Source: Achromobacter pulmonis
Lineage (GTDB): Bacteria; Pseudomonadota; Gammaproteobacteria; Burkholderiales; Burkholderiaceae_B
Direction: 5' to 3'
Assembly: GCF_002885955.2 (NCBI RefSeq)
Contig: NZ_POQS01000008.1
Span: 1,869 to 40,478, forward strand
Length of the DNA stretch: 38,610 bases
Part shown: piece after piece, positions 7,368-16,028 of the stretch
How positions within the stretch are numbered: the first letter of the stretch is position 1
Layout: every line of letters begins with the position of its first letter
Translations under genes and position numbers: made by a program
Notes under the pieces: generated by a model
Seen by the model: only the letters and a program-made list of their open reading frames with translations
Told to the model about the DNA's origin: nothing
The model's database searches: none

Positions 7368-8465
7368 ATGGAATTCGAACATCGGCCCGTCTTGCTGGAG
7401 CCGACGGTGGACGCGTTACTGCTGGCCGGCTTCGGCGGCAAGGGCGCGGCACGGTCGCAAGAGCAAGGCGGGCCGGCTGCGGCTACGCGGGCGCAAAGCG
7501 GCGTCTTCGTCGACGGCACTTTCGGCCGCGGCGGGCACAGCCGCGAGCTGCTCGGCCGTCTCGGCCCGGACGCGCGGCTGGTGGTGTTCGACAAGGACCC
7601 GGAGGCGATCGCCGTCGCCAATGTATTGGCGGCAGCGGACCCGAGGGTCACCGTGGTGCATGGCGGCTTCGCCACCATGGCCGAAGAATTGCAGCAGCGC
7701 GGCATCGGCAAGGTCGATGGCGTAATGCTGGATCTGGGCGTTTCGTCGCCTCAGATCGACGATGCCGAGCGCGGTTTCTCGTTCATGCGAGACGGCCCGC
7801 TCGACATGCGGATGGACACCACTCGTGGTCCCACGGTGGCGGATTGGCTGGCGCAAGCCAGTGTGGATGAGATGCGGGAGGTCATAGCGGATTATGGCGA
7901 AGAACGGTTTGCTTTTCAGGTTGCAAAGGCGATTGCTGCTCGCCGCGCAACAAGGCCGCTGCGCACCACGCTCGAGCTTGCCGAGTGCGTCGCCGGCGCC
8001 GTCCGCACGCGCGAAAAGGGGCAGCATCCGGCCACACGCACCTTTCAAGCTTTACGGATTTACATCAATCGGGAACTCGAAGAGCTCGCGCGCACCCTCG
8101 CGGCAGCTCTAGACCTGCTGGCTCCGGGGGGGAGATTGGCGGTGATCAGCTTTCATTCGCTCGAAGACCGTATGGTCAAGCAGTGCATCGCGGCGGCGGC
8201 TCGTCCGGCTGCCGCGCATGCGCGCCTGCCGCTGCGTGAAAGCGAAATGCCCCAGCCGGTGCTGCGTTCCCTGGGCCGCGTGGTGGCCGAGGACGACGAA
8301 GTCTCGGGCAACGCGCGCGCCCGCTCCGCCATCCTGCGCGTGGCCGAACGCACGGAAACCCCGCTGCCCGCAGAGGGCGGCGCCGCGTTCGTCAAGATCG
8401 GCTCCCTGCCGGGCAGCGATCTGGCTCCGCCGCCGCGGCGCGGCGGCAAGGGAGGGCGCCGCTGA
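7368..8465 (+). CDS. rsmH: 16S rRNA (cytosine-1402-N4)-methyltransferase
   Basis: RsmH (MraW) uses S-adenosylmethionine to methylate N4 of C1402 in 16S rRNA at the ribosomal P site. The protein has 365 residues, longer than the E. coli protein of about 313. Family motifs: HRPVLLEPTVDALL at 5-18, SAM-binding VDGTFGRGGHS at 48-58, LDLGVSSPQIDDAERGFSF near 122, DGPLDMRMD, and FHSLEDRMVKQ toward the C-terminus. The extra length comes partly from an Ala/Gly/Gln-rich insertion at about 23-45 before the SAM motif, and partly from the C-terminal tail (GSDLAPPPRRGGKGGRR). The stop codon shares one base with the ftsL ATG. Confidence 0.96.
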   Translation: MEFEHRPVLLEPTVDALLLAGFGGKGAARSQEQGGPAAATRAQSGVFVDGTFGRGGHSRELLGRLGPDARLVVFDKDPEAIAVANVLAAADPRVTVVHGGFATMAEELQQRGIGKVDGVMLDLGVSSPQIDDAERGFSFMRDGPLDMRMDTTRGPTVADWLAQASVDEMREVIADYGEERFAFQVAKAIAARRATRPLRTTLELAECVAGAVRTREKGQHPATRTFQALRIYINRELEELARTLAAALDLLAPGGRLAVISFHSLEDRMVKQCIAAAARPAAAHARLPLRESEMPQPVLRSLGRVVAEDDEVSGNARARSAILRVAERTETPLPAEGGAAFVKIGSLPGSDLAPPPRRGGKGGRR

Positions 8466-8755
8466 TGGGTCGCGTCAACCTGATCGTTGCGGCTTTGCTG
8501 ATGCTGTCGGCCATTTCCCTGGTCACCAGCCGGTATCAGTCGCGCCAGCTCTTCATCGAGCTGGGGCGCGATCAGGCCCAGGCGCGCGACCTGGAAACCA
8601 ACTGGCGGCGCCTGCAGCTGGCGCGCGCCGAACTCGCCCGCAACGCGCGGGTGGACGCCATCGCGCGTGAGGGCCTGAAGATGATCTCCATCGTTCCGGA
8701 CCGCACGCTCTATCTGAACCAGGCGCCCGTCTCCGCCGCCGGAGGTGCCCAATGA
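8465..8755 (+). CDS. ftsL: Cell division protein FtsL
   Basis: FtsL is a small bitopic membrane protein which, with FtsB and FtsQ, activates the septal synthase FtsW-FtsI. The protein has 96 residues: one transmembrane helix at about 4-22 (VNLIVAALLMLSAISLVTS), then a periplasmic coiled coil at about 24-70 (QSRQLFIELGRDQAQARDLETN...), then the conserved REGLKMISIVPDRTLYL close of the family. Identification rests on this and on its place between rsmH and ftsI. It shares one base with rsmH (TGATG) and four with ftsI. Confidence 0.93.
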   Translation: MGRVNLIVAALLMLSAISLVTSRYQSRQLFIELGRDQAQARDLETNWRRLQLARAELARNARVDAIAREGLKMISIVPDRTLYLNQAPVSAAGGAQ

Positions 8756-10482
8756 AGCGGGTGCCCTTCTTCGACAACCCCGTGCTGCGCGGGCAATTGC
8801 CCACCTGGCGCGCGCGCCTGGTGCTGATCCTGCTGTTCGGCGGGTTCGTCGTGCTGGCCGGCCGCGCCCTATTCCTGCAGGGGCTGTCCACCGAATTCCT
8901 GCAGCAGCAGGGCGAGCGCCGCTACGAGCGCACGCTGACCCTGCCCGCCACGCGCGGCAAGATCCTGGACCGCAACGGCGCGGTGCTGGCCTCCAGCGTG
9001 CCGGCGCGCGCCATCTGGGCGATTCCCGAGGACGCCAAGCAGGCCACGGCGGCGCAGCTCGACTCGCTGGCCAAGCTGCTGGAGATGCCGGTGGCCGACC
9101 TGCGCCGCCGCCTGGTCGACGAGGACAAGAACTTCGTCTACCTGAAGCGCCAGGTCGCCATGGACGTGGCCGACCAGATCAAGCAATTGGGCCTGCCCGG
9201 CATACACCAGCAGCCCGAAACCCGCCGCTACTATCCGGACGGCGACGTGATGGCCCACGTGGTGGGCTTCAACAGCGTCGAGGACCAGGGCCAGGAAGGC
9301 GTCGAACTCACGTTCAACCAGCAGCTCTCCGGCCGCCCGGGCAGCCGACGCGTGATCAAGGACCGGCTGGGCCGCGTCATCGAGGACGTGCAGGCCGTGA
9401 CCCTGCCGGTCGACGGCCGCGACCTGCGCCTGTCCATCGACACCCGCCTGCAGTACCTGGTGTTCAAGGCCCTGAAAGACGCCATGGACAAGCACCAGGC
9501 CAAGGGCGCGACCGCCGTGGTCGTGGACGTGCATACCGGCGAGATCCTGGCGCTGGCCAACGTGCCGACCTTCGATCCCAACAAGCGCGAAACCTTTCAC
9601 GGCGCCAACCTGCGCAACCAGGCGATCACCGATACCTTCGAGCCCGGCTCCATCATGAAGCCGTTCACCGCCGCGCTGGCGCTGGACCTGGGCCGCATCA
9701 GCACCAAGACCCTGTTCGAGACCGGCAATGGCCGCTTCCAGTACCAGGGCAGCACGATCAGCGACGTGAGCCGCAACGGCACGCTGGACGTGGCCGGCGT
9801 GCTGCGCAAGTCCAGCAATATCGGCATGACCATGATCTCCGAGAAGCTGGAATCCCGCGAGATGTGGGACCGCTTCACCGAATTGGGCCTGGGCCAGGCC
9901 CCCCAGGTGGGATTCCCCGGCGCCGCGCCCGGCCGCCTGCGTCCCTGGGACCGCTGGCGCCTGATAGAAAAGGCCACCATGGCCTACGGCTACGGCCTGT
10001 CGGTGTCGCTGCTGCAGGTGGCGCGCGCCTATACCGTCTTCGCGCGCAACGGCGACATGGTCTCGCTCACGCTGGTCAAGCGCGACAGCGATCCCACCAG
10101 CGTCAAGATCTATACGCCCAAGACCACCGCGCTGGTGCGCGGCATGCTCGAGGCCGCCGCCGGTCCCGAAGGCACCAAGGCCGCGCAGGTGCAGGGCTAC
10201 CGCGTGGCCGGCAAGAGCGGCACCGCGCGCAAGATCGTCGACGGCAAGTACAGCAAGCAGCGCTACCGCAGTTCGTACGTGGGCTTCGCGCCGGTGTCCG
10301 ATCCCAAGATCGTCGTGGCCGTGTCCATCGACGAACCGACCGTCGGCGGCTATTACGGCGGCGCGATCGCCGCGCCGGTGTTCTCCCAGATCGTGGGAGG
10401 CGGCCTGCGGCTGATGGGGGTGCGTCCGGACGCGCCCTTCGAATCCACAATTGTTGCTGGTCTCAAGGAGCCAGGCAGATGA
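8752..10482 (+). CDS. ftsI: Septal peptidoglycan transpeptidase FtsI (PBP3)
   Basis: FtsI cross-links peptidoglycan at the division septum as partner of FtsW. The protein has 576 residues: a cytoplasmic N-terminus, one membrane helix at about 20-41 (LVLILLFGGFVVLAGRALFL), a pedestal domain (TRGKILDRNGAVLA and RRYYPDGDVMAHVVG are its usual motifs) and a class B transpeptidase domain with nucleophile S300 in GSIMK, S354-S355-N356, and K488-S-G-T491. All catalytic elements are intact. GGAGG precedes the ATG by 6 bp. Its reading frame is open without interruption into murEF except for the overlapped junction: the stop (TGA) overlaps murEF's ATG by 4 nt in a different frame. Confidence 0.96.
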   Translation: MKRVPFFDNPVLRGQLPTWRARLVLILLFGGFVVLAGRALFLQGLSTEFLQQQGERRYERTLTLPATRGKILDRNGAVLASSVPARAIWAIPEDAKQATAAQLDSLAKLLEMPVADLRRRLVDEDKNFVYLKRQVAMDVADQIKQLGLPGIHQQPETRRYYPDGDVMAHVVGFNSVEDQGQEGVELTFNQQLSGRPGSRRVIKDRLGRVIEDVQAVTLPVDGRDLRLSIDTRLQYLVFKALKDAMDKHQAKGATAVVVDVHTGEILALANVPTFDPNKRETFHGANLRNQAITDTFEPGSIMKPFTAALALDLGRISTKTLFETGNGRFQYQGSTISDVSRNGTLDVAGVLRKSSNIGMTMISEKLESREMWDRFTELGLGQAPQVGFPGAAPGRLRPWDRWRLIEKATMAYGYGLSVSLLQVARAYTVFARNGDMVSLTLVKRDSDPTSVKIYTPKTTALVRGMLEAAAGPEGTKAAQVQGYRVAGKSGTARKIVDGKYSKQRYRSSYVGFAPVSDPKIVVAVSIDEPTVGGYYGGAIAAPVFSQIVGGGLRLMGVRPDAPFESTIVAGLKEPGR

Positions 10483-13340
10483 GCGCCAAAGGCTTCCTCT
10501 CTACTTCCCCCGCCGCCACGGTCGCCGAGATCGTGGCGTGGTTGCATGCGCGCGTCTCGCTGACCGCGCACCTCAAGCTGGACTCCCGCGATATCGAGCC
10601 GGGCGACGTGTTCGTCGCCTGCCCGGGCCTGTCCAGCGATGGACGCCTCTATATAGATAAGGCATTGGCGCTGGGCGCCAGCGCGGTCCTGTTCGAAGCG
10701 CCCGCCAGCGCGGCCGTCGAGGCCGCGGCCGGGCAGGCGCAGATGCTGCCGGTGACGGGCCTGCGCGCCCTGCTGGGCGAGCTGGGCGACACCTGGTACG
10801 GCCGGCCGTCGGCCGCGCTGGCGGTGGTGGCCGTGACGGGCACCAACGGCAAGACGTCTTCGGTGCAATGGATCGCCCATGCGCTCAGCCGCAACGACAA
10901 GCCCTGCGGCACCATCGGCACGCTGGGCGCGGTGCTGCCCGACGGGCAGACGCTGGGCGGCGAGCTGACCACCCCCGACGTGCTGACCGTGCACCGCACC
11001 CTGGCCGCCATGCGCGACGCCGGGGCCAAGGCGGTGGCCATGGAGGCCTCGTCCATCGGCATCGAGCAGGGCCGCATGGACGGCGTGCGCGTGGCGTTAG
11101 CGGCGTACACCAACCTGACGCGCGACCATCTCGATTACCACGGCACCATGGAGCGCTACGAAGCGGCCAAGGCGCGCCTGTTCACGTGGCCTGGCCTGAC
11201 CGCCGCCGTGATCAACGCGGACGACGAGGCCGGCCGGCGCCTGATCGCCAGCCTGCCCGCGGAACTGGCGATGGGCTACAGCCTGAGCGACGCGCCGGAG
11301 GTTCCCGCCCGGATGCGCGCGCGCGACCTGCAGGCGACCGCCCAGGGCCAGATCTTCACGCTGGTGTCGCCGCATGGCGAGGCCCAGATCGTCACGCGCC
11401 TGCTGGGCGCGCACAACGTTTCCAACCTGCTGCTGGTGGCGGGCGTGCTGTATCAGCTGGGCCTGCCGTTCGCGCAGATCGCCCGCGAGCTGGCCGCCAC
11501 CGATCCGGTGGACGGCCGCCTGCAGACCGTGGAGCCGCTGGGCTCGAACGGCGCCCAGGCCGGCACCGGCCGCGGCCCGCTGGTGGTGGTGGATTACGCC
11601 CATACGCCCGACGCGCTGTCGCGGGCGCTGTCCGCGCTGCGCGCCGTCGCCGCCGCGCGCTCGGGCCGCCTGGTCTGCCTGTTCGGCTGCGGCGGCGAGC
11701 GCGATCCGGGCAAGCGTCCCGAGATGGGCCGGATCGCGGCCGAGCTGGCCGACCACGTGGTGGTGTCCAGCGACAATCCGCGCCGCGAATCGCCCGAAGA
11801 CATCGTCCGGCAGATCCTGGCCGGCATTCCCGGGTCCGCGCATGCCGTGGTACAGGTCGATCGCGCGCGCGCCATCATGCAGACCATCTGGGCCTCGGCG
11901 CCCGAGGACGTGGTGCTGCTGGCCGGCAAGGGCCACGAGACCTACCAGGACATCGGCGGCGAGAAGCTGCCGTTCGACGACCGCGAATGGGCGCGCCTGG
12001 CGATGCTGCTGCCGCAGGTCAAGGGCGTGTCCACCGACACGCGGCGCATCGACGCCGGCGAGCTGTTCGTGGCGCTGGTGGGCGAGAATTTCGACGCGCA
12101 CGATTACCTGGACCAGGCCGAGGCGCGCGGCACCTGCGCGGCCGTGGTGGCGCATCCGGTCGCCGGCGCGCGCCTGCCGCAGCTGGTGCTGGGCGATACC
12201 CGCGTGGCGCTGATGCGCATCGGCGCGGCCTGGCGCGCGCAATTCTCGCTGCCGGTCATCGCCGTGACGGGCAGCAACGGCAAGACCACCACCAAGGAAA
12301 TGATTTCGGCCATGCTGGCCGAGTGGCGCGGCGCGGAAGGCCGCCTGGCCACCGCCGGCAACCTGAACAACGACATCGGCGTGCCGCTGACGCTGCTGCG
12401 CCTGCGTCCCGGCCATCGCGCCGCGGTGTTCGAGCTGGGCATGAACCACCCCGGCGAAATCGCCCAGCTGGCGGCGCTGGCCGCGCCCACGGTGGCGCTG
12501 GTGACCAACGCCCAGCGCGAGCACCAGGAATTCATGCACAGCGTGGAAGCGGTGGCGCACGAGAACGGCGCGGCCATCGCCGCGCTGCCCGACGACGGCG
12601 TGGCCGTCTATCCGGGCGACGAGCCGTATTCGACGGTCTGGGATGCGCTGGCCGAGCCGCGCCGCGTGCTGCGCTTCGGCCTGCAGCCCGGCCTGGACGT
12701 GTACGCCGAGCAGATCCTGGCCGACGTCGACGCCACGCGCTGCCGCGTGGTGACGCCGGTCGGCACGGCCGACCTGGCGTTGCCGGTGCCCGGCCTGCAC
12801 AACCTGCGCAATGCGCTGGCGGCCATCGCCAGCGCCATCGCGGCGGGGGCGCCGCTGGACGCCGCGGTGCGCGCGCTGGCGGGTTTCAGCCCGGTGGCCG
12901 GCCGCATGCAGCGCAAAAAATTGAGTGACGGAACGTTGCTCATCGACGACACCTACAATGCGAACCCCGACTCGGTTCGCGTGGCCATCGAAGTGCTGGC
13001 GCGCGTCGACGGCACGCGCGTCCTGGTCCTGGGCGACATGGGCGAGGTCGGGGACAACGGCCCCGCCATGCATGAAGAGGTGGGCAATTACGCGCGCGAG
13101 CATGGGCTCGACGCGCTCATCACGCTAGGCGAAGCCAGCCGGGCGGCAGCGGCCGCATTCGGTGTGGGCGCGCACGCCTGCGCATCGGTAGACGAAGTCG
13201 TTGCCGCGTTGCGCGGCTTGCGCCCGTCCTGCGTATTGGTAAAGGGATCGCGCTTTATGCGCATGGAGCGGGTAGTGACGGCTTTTTCGACGAATGAAGG
13301 GATGATGGCCAAGGGGCAGGGAGAGCACGATGCTGCTTGA
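10479..13340 (+). CDS. murEF: Fused MurE-MurF: UDP-MurNAc-tripeptide synthetase and D-Ala-D-Ala-adding enzyme
   Basis: A single 953-residue protein contains two Mur ligases, adding the third amino acid and then D-Ala-D-Ala to UDP-MurNAc-dipeptide in the cytosol. MurE part, about 1-512: TGTNGKT at 120-126, EASSIGIEQGR, and DNPRRES near 431, the motif that goes with meso-diaminopimelate as substrate. MurF part, about 516-953: starts abruptly at GVSTDTRRIDAGELFVAL, then TGSNGKTTTK at 597-606, NLNNDIGVPLTLL and DDTYNANPDS. The usual first 25-30 residues of MurF are missing, so the domains join without a linker. A fused MurE-MurF is known in Bordetella. The start follows CAAGGAG at a short distance, and overlaps the ftsI stop; the end overlaps mraY by 11 nt. 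Confidence 0.95.
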   Translation: MSAKGFLSTSPAATVAEIVAWLHARVSLTAHLKLDSRDIEPGDVFVACPGLSSDGRLYIDKALALGASAVLFEAPASAAVEAAAGQAQMLPVTGLRALLGELGDTWYGRPSAALAVVAVTGTNGKTSSVQWIAHALSRNDKPCGTIGTLGAVLPDGQTLGGELTTPDVLTVHRTLAAMRDAGAKAVAMEASSIGIEQGRMDGVRVALAAYTNLTRDHLDYHGTMERYEAAKARLFTWPGLTAAVINADDEAGRRLIASLPAELAMGYSLSDAPEVPARMRARDLQATAQGQIFTLVSPHGEAQIVTRLLGAHNVSNLLLVAGVLYQLGLPFAQIARELAATDPVDGRLQTVEPLGSNGAQAGTGRGPLVVVDYAHTPDALSRALSALRAVAAARSGRLVCLFGCGGERDPGKRPEMGRIAAELADHVVVSSDNPRRESPEDIVRQILAGIPGSAHAVVQVDRARAIMQTIWASAPEDVVLLAGKGHETYQDIGGEKLPFDDREWARLAMLLPQVKGVSTDTRRIDAGELFVALVGENFDAHDYLDQAEARGTCAAVVAHPVAGARLPQLVLGDTRVALMRIGAAWRAQFSLPVIAVTGSNGKTTTKEMISAMLAEWRGAEGRLATAGNLNNDIGVPLTLLRLRPGHRAAVFELGMNHPGEIAQLAALAAPTVALVTNAQREHQEFMHSVEAVAHENGAAIAALPDDGVAVYPGDEPYSTVWDALAEPRRVLRFGLQPGLDVYAEQILADVDATRCRVVTPVGTADLALPVPGLHNLRNALAAIASAIAAGAPLDAAVRALAGFSPVAGRMQRKKLSDGTLLIDDTYNANPDSVRVAIEVLARVDGTRVLVLGDMGEVGDNGPAMHEEVGNYAREHGLDALITLGEASRAAAAAFGVGAHACASVDEVVAALRGLRPSCVLVKGSRFMRMERVVTAFSTNEGMMAKGQGEHDAA

Positions 13341-14499
13341 AATCGCCCGCTTGCTTTCGGATGACGTGCGCGCGCTGGGGGTGTTCGAATACATCACCAT
13401 GCGCGCGGTGCTGGCCTGCGCGACGGCGCTGCTGATCGGCCTGGTGGCCGGCCCGCGCGTGATCCGCAAGCTGACCGAAATGAAGATCGGCCAGGCCGTG
13501 CGCTCCTATGGCCCGGAGTCGCACCTGGTCAAGACCGGCACCCCCACCATGGGCGGCGTGCTGATCCTGATTTCCATCGCCATCAGCACCTTGCTGTGGG
13601 CGGACTGGACCAACCGCTTCGTGTGGGTGGTGTTGTTGGTGACCTTTGGTTTCGGCTGGATCGGCTGGATGGACGATTACCGCAAGGTGGTCTATCGCGA
13701 TCCGGAAGGCATGCCGGCGCGGCAGAAGTTCTTCTGGCAGGCCACCATCGGCATGGTGGCCGCCGTGTATCTGGCGTTCGCGGTGTCGGCGCCGGCCAAT
13801 ACCGAACTGTGGCCGCTGTTCAAGGCCTGGGTCGGCAGCGGCTTCACGATGTCGCTGCCCACGCGCGCCGACCTGATCGTGCCGTTCTTCAAGACCGTGA
13901 GCTATCCGCTGGGCGTGCTGGGCTTCGTGGCGCTGACCTGGGCGGTCATCGTCGGCACCAGCAACGCCGTGAACCTGACCGACGGCCTGGACGGCCTGGC
14001 CATCATGCCCACCGTCATGGTGGGCAGCGCGCTGGGCATCTTCGCCTACGTGGTCGGACGGGTCGACTATTCCAAGTACCTGCTGTTTCCCTACATCCCC
14101 GGGGCGGCCGAGCTGATGGTGCTGTGCGCCGCGATCGGCGGCGCCGGCCTGGCGTTTTTGTGGTTCAACGCGTATCCGGCGCAGGTCTTCATGGGCGACG
14201 TCGGCGCGCTCGCGCTGGGCGGCGCGCTGGGCACCATCGCCGTGATCGTGCGCCAGGAAATCGTGCTGTTCATCATGGGCGGCGTGTTCGTGGTCGAGAC
14301 GCTTTCGGTGATGCTGCAGGTGACCTGGTTCAAGTACACGAAGCGACGTTATGGAACAGGTCGACGCATATTCCGCATGGCTCCGCTGCATCATCACTTC
14401 GAAGTGGGCGGCTGGAAAGAAACCCAGGTGGTCGTGCGTTTCTGGATCATCAGCATGATGCTGGTGCTGATTGGCCTCTCTACCTTGAAGTTGCGATGA
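13330..14499 (+). CDS. mraY: Phospho-MurNAc-pentapeptide transferase MraY
   Basis: MraY attaches phospho-MurNAc-pentapeptide from UDP to undecaprenyl phosphate, making lipid I, in the inner membrane. The 389-residue protein has about ten hydrophobic helices. Motifs: KTGTPTMGG near 58, GWMDDYRKVVY near 112 with the Mg-binding aspartate pair, NAVNLTDGLDGLA near 215, and PLHHHFE near 355. The segment between about residues 150 and 180 (SAPANTELWPLFKAWVGSG) is a periplasmic loop. GGGAGAG precedes the ATG. It overlaps the murEF 3' end by 11 nt and murD by 4 nt. Confidence 0.96.
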   Translation: MLLEIARLLSDDVRALGVFEYITMRAVLACATALLIGLVAGPRVIRKLTEMKIGQAVRSYGPESHLVKTGTPTMGGVLILISIAISTLLWADWTNRFVWVVLLVTFGFGWIGWMDDYRKVVYRDPEGMPARQKFFWQATIGMVAAVYLAFAVSAPANTELWPLFKAWVGSGFTMSLPTRADLIVPFFKTVSYPLGVLGFVALTWAVIVGTSNAVNLTDGLDGLAIMPTVMVGSALGIFAYVVGRVDYSKYLLFPYIPGAAELMVLCAAIGGAGLAFLWFNAYPAQVFMGDVGALALGGALGTIAVIVRQEIVLFIMGGVFVVETLSVMLQVTWFKYTKRRYGTGRRIFRMAPLHHHFEVGGWKETQVVVRFWIISMMLVLIGLSTLKLR

Positions 14500-16028
14500 A
14501 TACGATGGAAACCTCCCGTGACGGCGCGCCGCTCGTCCTGATCCTCGGATTGGGCGAGACGGGCGCGGCCGCCGCAAGCTGGTGCGCCCGCCAGGGCGCC
14601 CGCCTGCGCGTGGCCGACACGCGCGCCGAACCGGGCGGACTGGCCTCGCTGCGCGCCGCGCTGGCGCAGGCCGAAGTGGAATACCGCCTGGGCTGCGACG
14701 GGTCTTTCGACACCGCGCTGCTCGACGGCGTGGACCAGGTGGTGCTCAGTCCCGGCCTGGCGCCGACGCAGGCCCCGGCCGCCGACCTGCTGCGCGAGGC
14801 CGAGGCCCGCGGCATCGAGATCGTCGGCGAGATCGAACTGTTCGCGCGCGCGCTGGCCGAACTGGCCGAGACGCGCGAATACCGTCCGCGCCTGCTGGCC
14901 GTGACCGGCACCAACGGCAAGACCACCGTCACCGCGCTGACGCGCCAGCTGATCGAGGCCGGCGGCCTGTCGGTCGTGGCCGCGGGCAACATCAGCCCGG
15001 CGGCGCTGGCCGCGCTGATGACGGCGCTGGACGCCGATGCGCTGCCGCAGGTCTGGGTGCTGGAGCTGTCGAGCTTCCAGATGGAAACCACGCGCTCGCT
15101 CAAGGCCGACGCGGCCGTGGTGCTGAACGTCACGCAGGACCACCTGGACTGGCATGGAGATATGCAGGCCTACGCGGCCGCCAAGGCGCGCCTGCTGAAG
15201 ATGGCCCGGGTGGCCATCGTCAACCGCGAAGATCCGTACACCATCGACATGGTGCCGGCGCTCGACGCCATGAACGTGCGCACCTTCGGCCGCGACGTGC
15301 CGGAGCTGGTCGGCGACATGGGCCTGGAGCTGGGCCAGGGCGTGGCCTGGCTGACCGCCTGCGAGCCCAACGATTTCGACGAACCCGCGCCGCCCACGCG
15401 CCGCAAGAAGGACGCGCCCGAGCCGGTGCGCGCCAAGGGCCGCATGAGCCGGCTGATGCCGGTCGACGCCCTGCGCATCCGCGGCATCCATAACGCCTTG
15501 AACGCGCTGGCCGCCCTGCAGCTCGCGCGCTGCCTGGACCTGGGCTGGGGCCCGATGCTGCGCGCGCTGCGCGACTACGCGGGCGAGCCGCATCGCGCCG
15601 CGTTCGTGCGCACCATCGGCGGCGTGGACTACATCAACGACAGCAAGGGCACCAACGTGGGCGCCACCGTGGCCGCGCTGGAAGGCCTGGGCCAGCAGGT
15701 GGTGCTGATCGCCGGCGGGCAGGGCAAGGGCCAGGACTTTTCGCCGCTGATTCCGGTGGTCTCGCGCCACGCGCGCGCTGTGATGCTGATCGGCGTGGAC
15801 GCGCCCGAGATCGCCCGGGTGCTGGCCGCCACCGGCGTGAACTGCGTGACCGTCGAGACCCTGCGCGATGCCGTGCGCGGCGCCGCCGAACTGGCGCAGC
15901 CCGGCGACGCCGTGCTGCTGTCGCCGGCCTGCGCCAGCCTGGACATGTTCCGCAACTACCCGCATCGCGGGCAGGTGTTCGTGGAAGAGGTCGAGGACCT
16001 GGCCCGCGACCGTGGAGAGATCGCATGA
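14496..16028 (+). CDS. murD: UDP-MurNAc-L-alanine:D-glutamate ligase MurD
   Basis: MurD adds D-glutamate to UDP-MurNAc-L-Ala. The protein has 510 residues against about 440 in E. coli. Rossmann-like N-domain with LGLGETGAAAASW near 16; ATP-binding VTGTNGKTTVT at 136-146; ELSSFQME near 189; LNVTQDHLDWHG near 209; C-domain with YINDSKGTNVGA near 379 and LSPACASLDMFRNYPHRG near the end. Much of the extra length lies at about 288-325, a Pro/Lys/Arg-rich insertion (FDEPAPPTRRKKDAPEPVR) before RIRGIHNALNALAAL. An ATG three codons later is a possible alternative start. Overlaps both neighbours by 4 nt. Confidence 0.95.
   Translation: MNTMETSRDGAPLVLILGLGETGAAAASWCARQGARLRVADTRAEPGGLASLRAALAQAEVEYRLGCDGSFDTALLDGVDQVVLSPGLAPTQAPAADLLREAEARGIEIVGEIELFARALAELAETREYRPRLLAVTGTNGKTTVTALTRQLIEAGGLSVVAAGNISPAALAALMTALDADALPQVWVLELSSFQMETTRSLKADAAVVLNVTQDHLDWHGDMQAYAAAKARLLKMARVAIVNREDPYTIDMVPALDAMNVRTFGRDVPELVGDMGLELGQGVAWLTACEPNDFDEPAPPTRRKKDAPEPVRAKGRMSRLMPVDALRIRGIHNALNALAALQLARCLDLGWGPMLRALRDYAGEPHRAAFVRTIGGVDYINDSKGTNVGATVAALEGLGQQVVLIAGGQGKGQDFSPLIPVVSRHARAVMLIGVDAPEIARVLAATGVNCVTVETLRDAVRGAAELAQPGDAVLLSPACASLDMFRNYPHRGQVFVEEVEDLARDRGEIA

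Noticed and set aside
8745..10478. An open frame running through ftsI in another frame into murEF, as if murEF were much longer.
   Set aside because: Its translation before 10479 is Arg/Ala/Gly/Pro-rich low-complexity text typical of off-frame reading of GC-rich genes, while ftsI on the other frame has all PBP motifs. murEF starts at the ATG overlapping the ftsI stop.
11097..13103. Long minus-strand open frame opposite murEF, rich in His, Arg, Gln.
   Set aside because: Composition is that of an antisense shadow with no recognisable domain.
10479..13340. murE and murF joined by a sequencing error.
   Set aside because: The frame is continuous over 2.8 kb with both ligase domains intact, and the fusion is known in Bordetella.
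13596..14495. Upstream extension of murD through mraY.
   Set aside because: Off-frame reading of mraY; the family N-terminus (LILGLGETG) begins just after the ATG at 14496.
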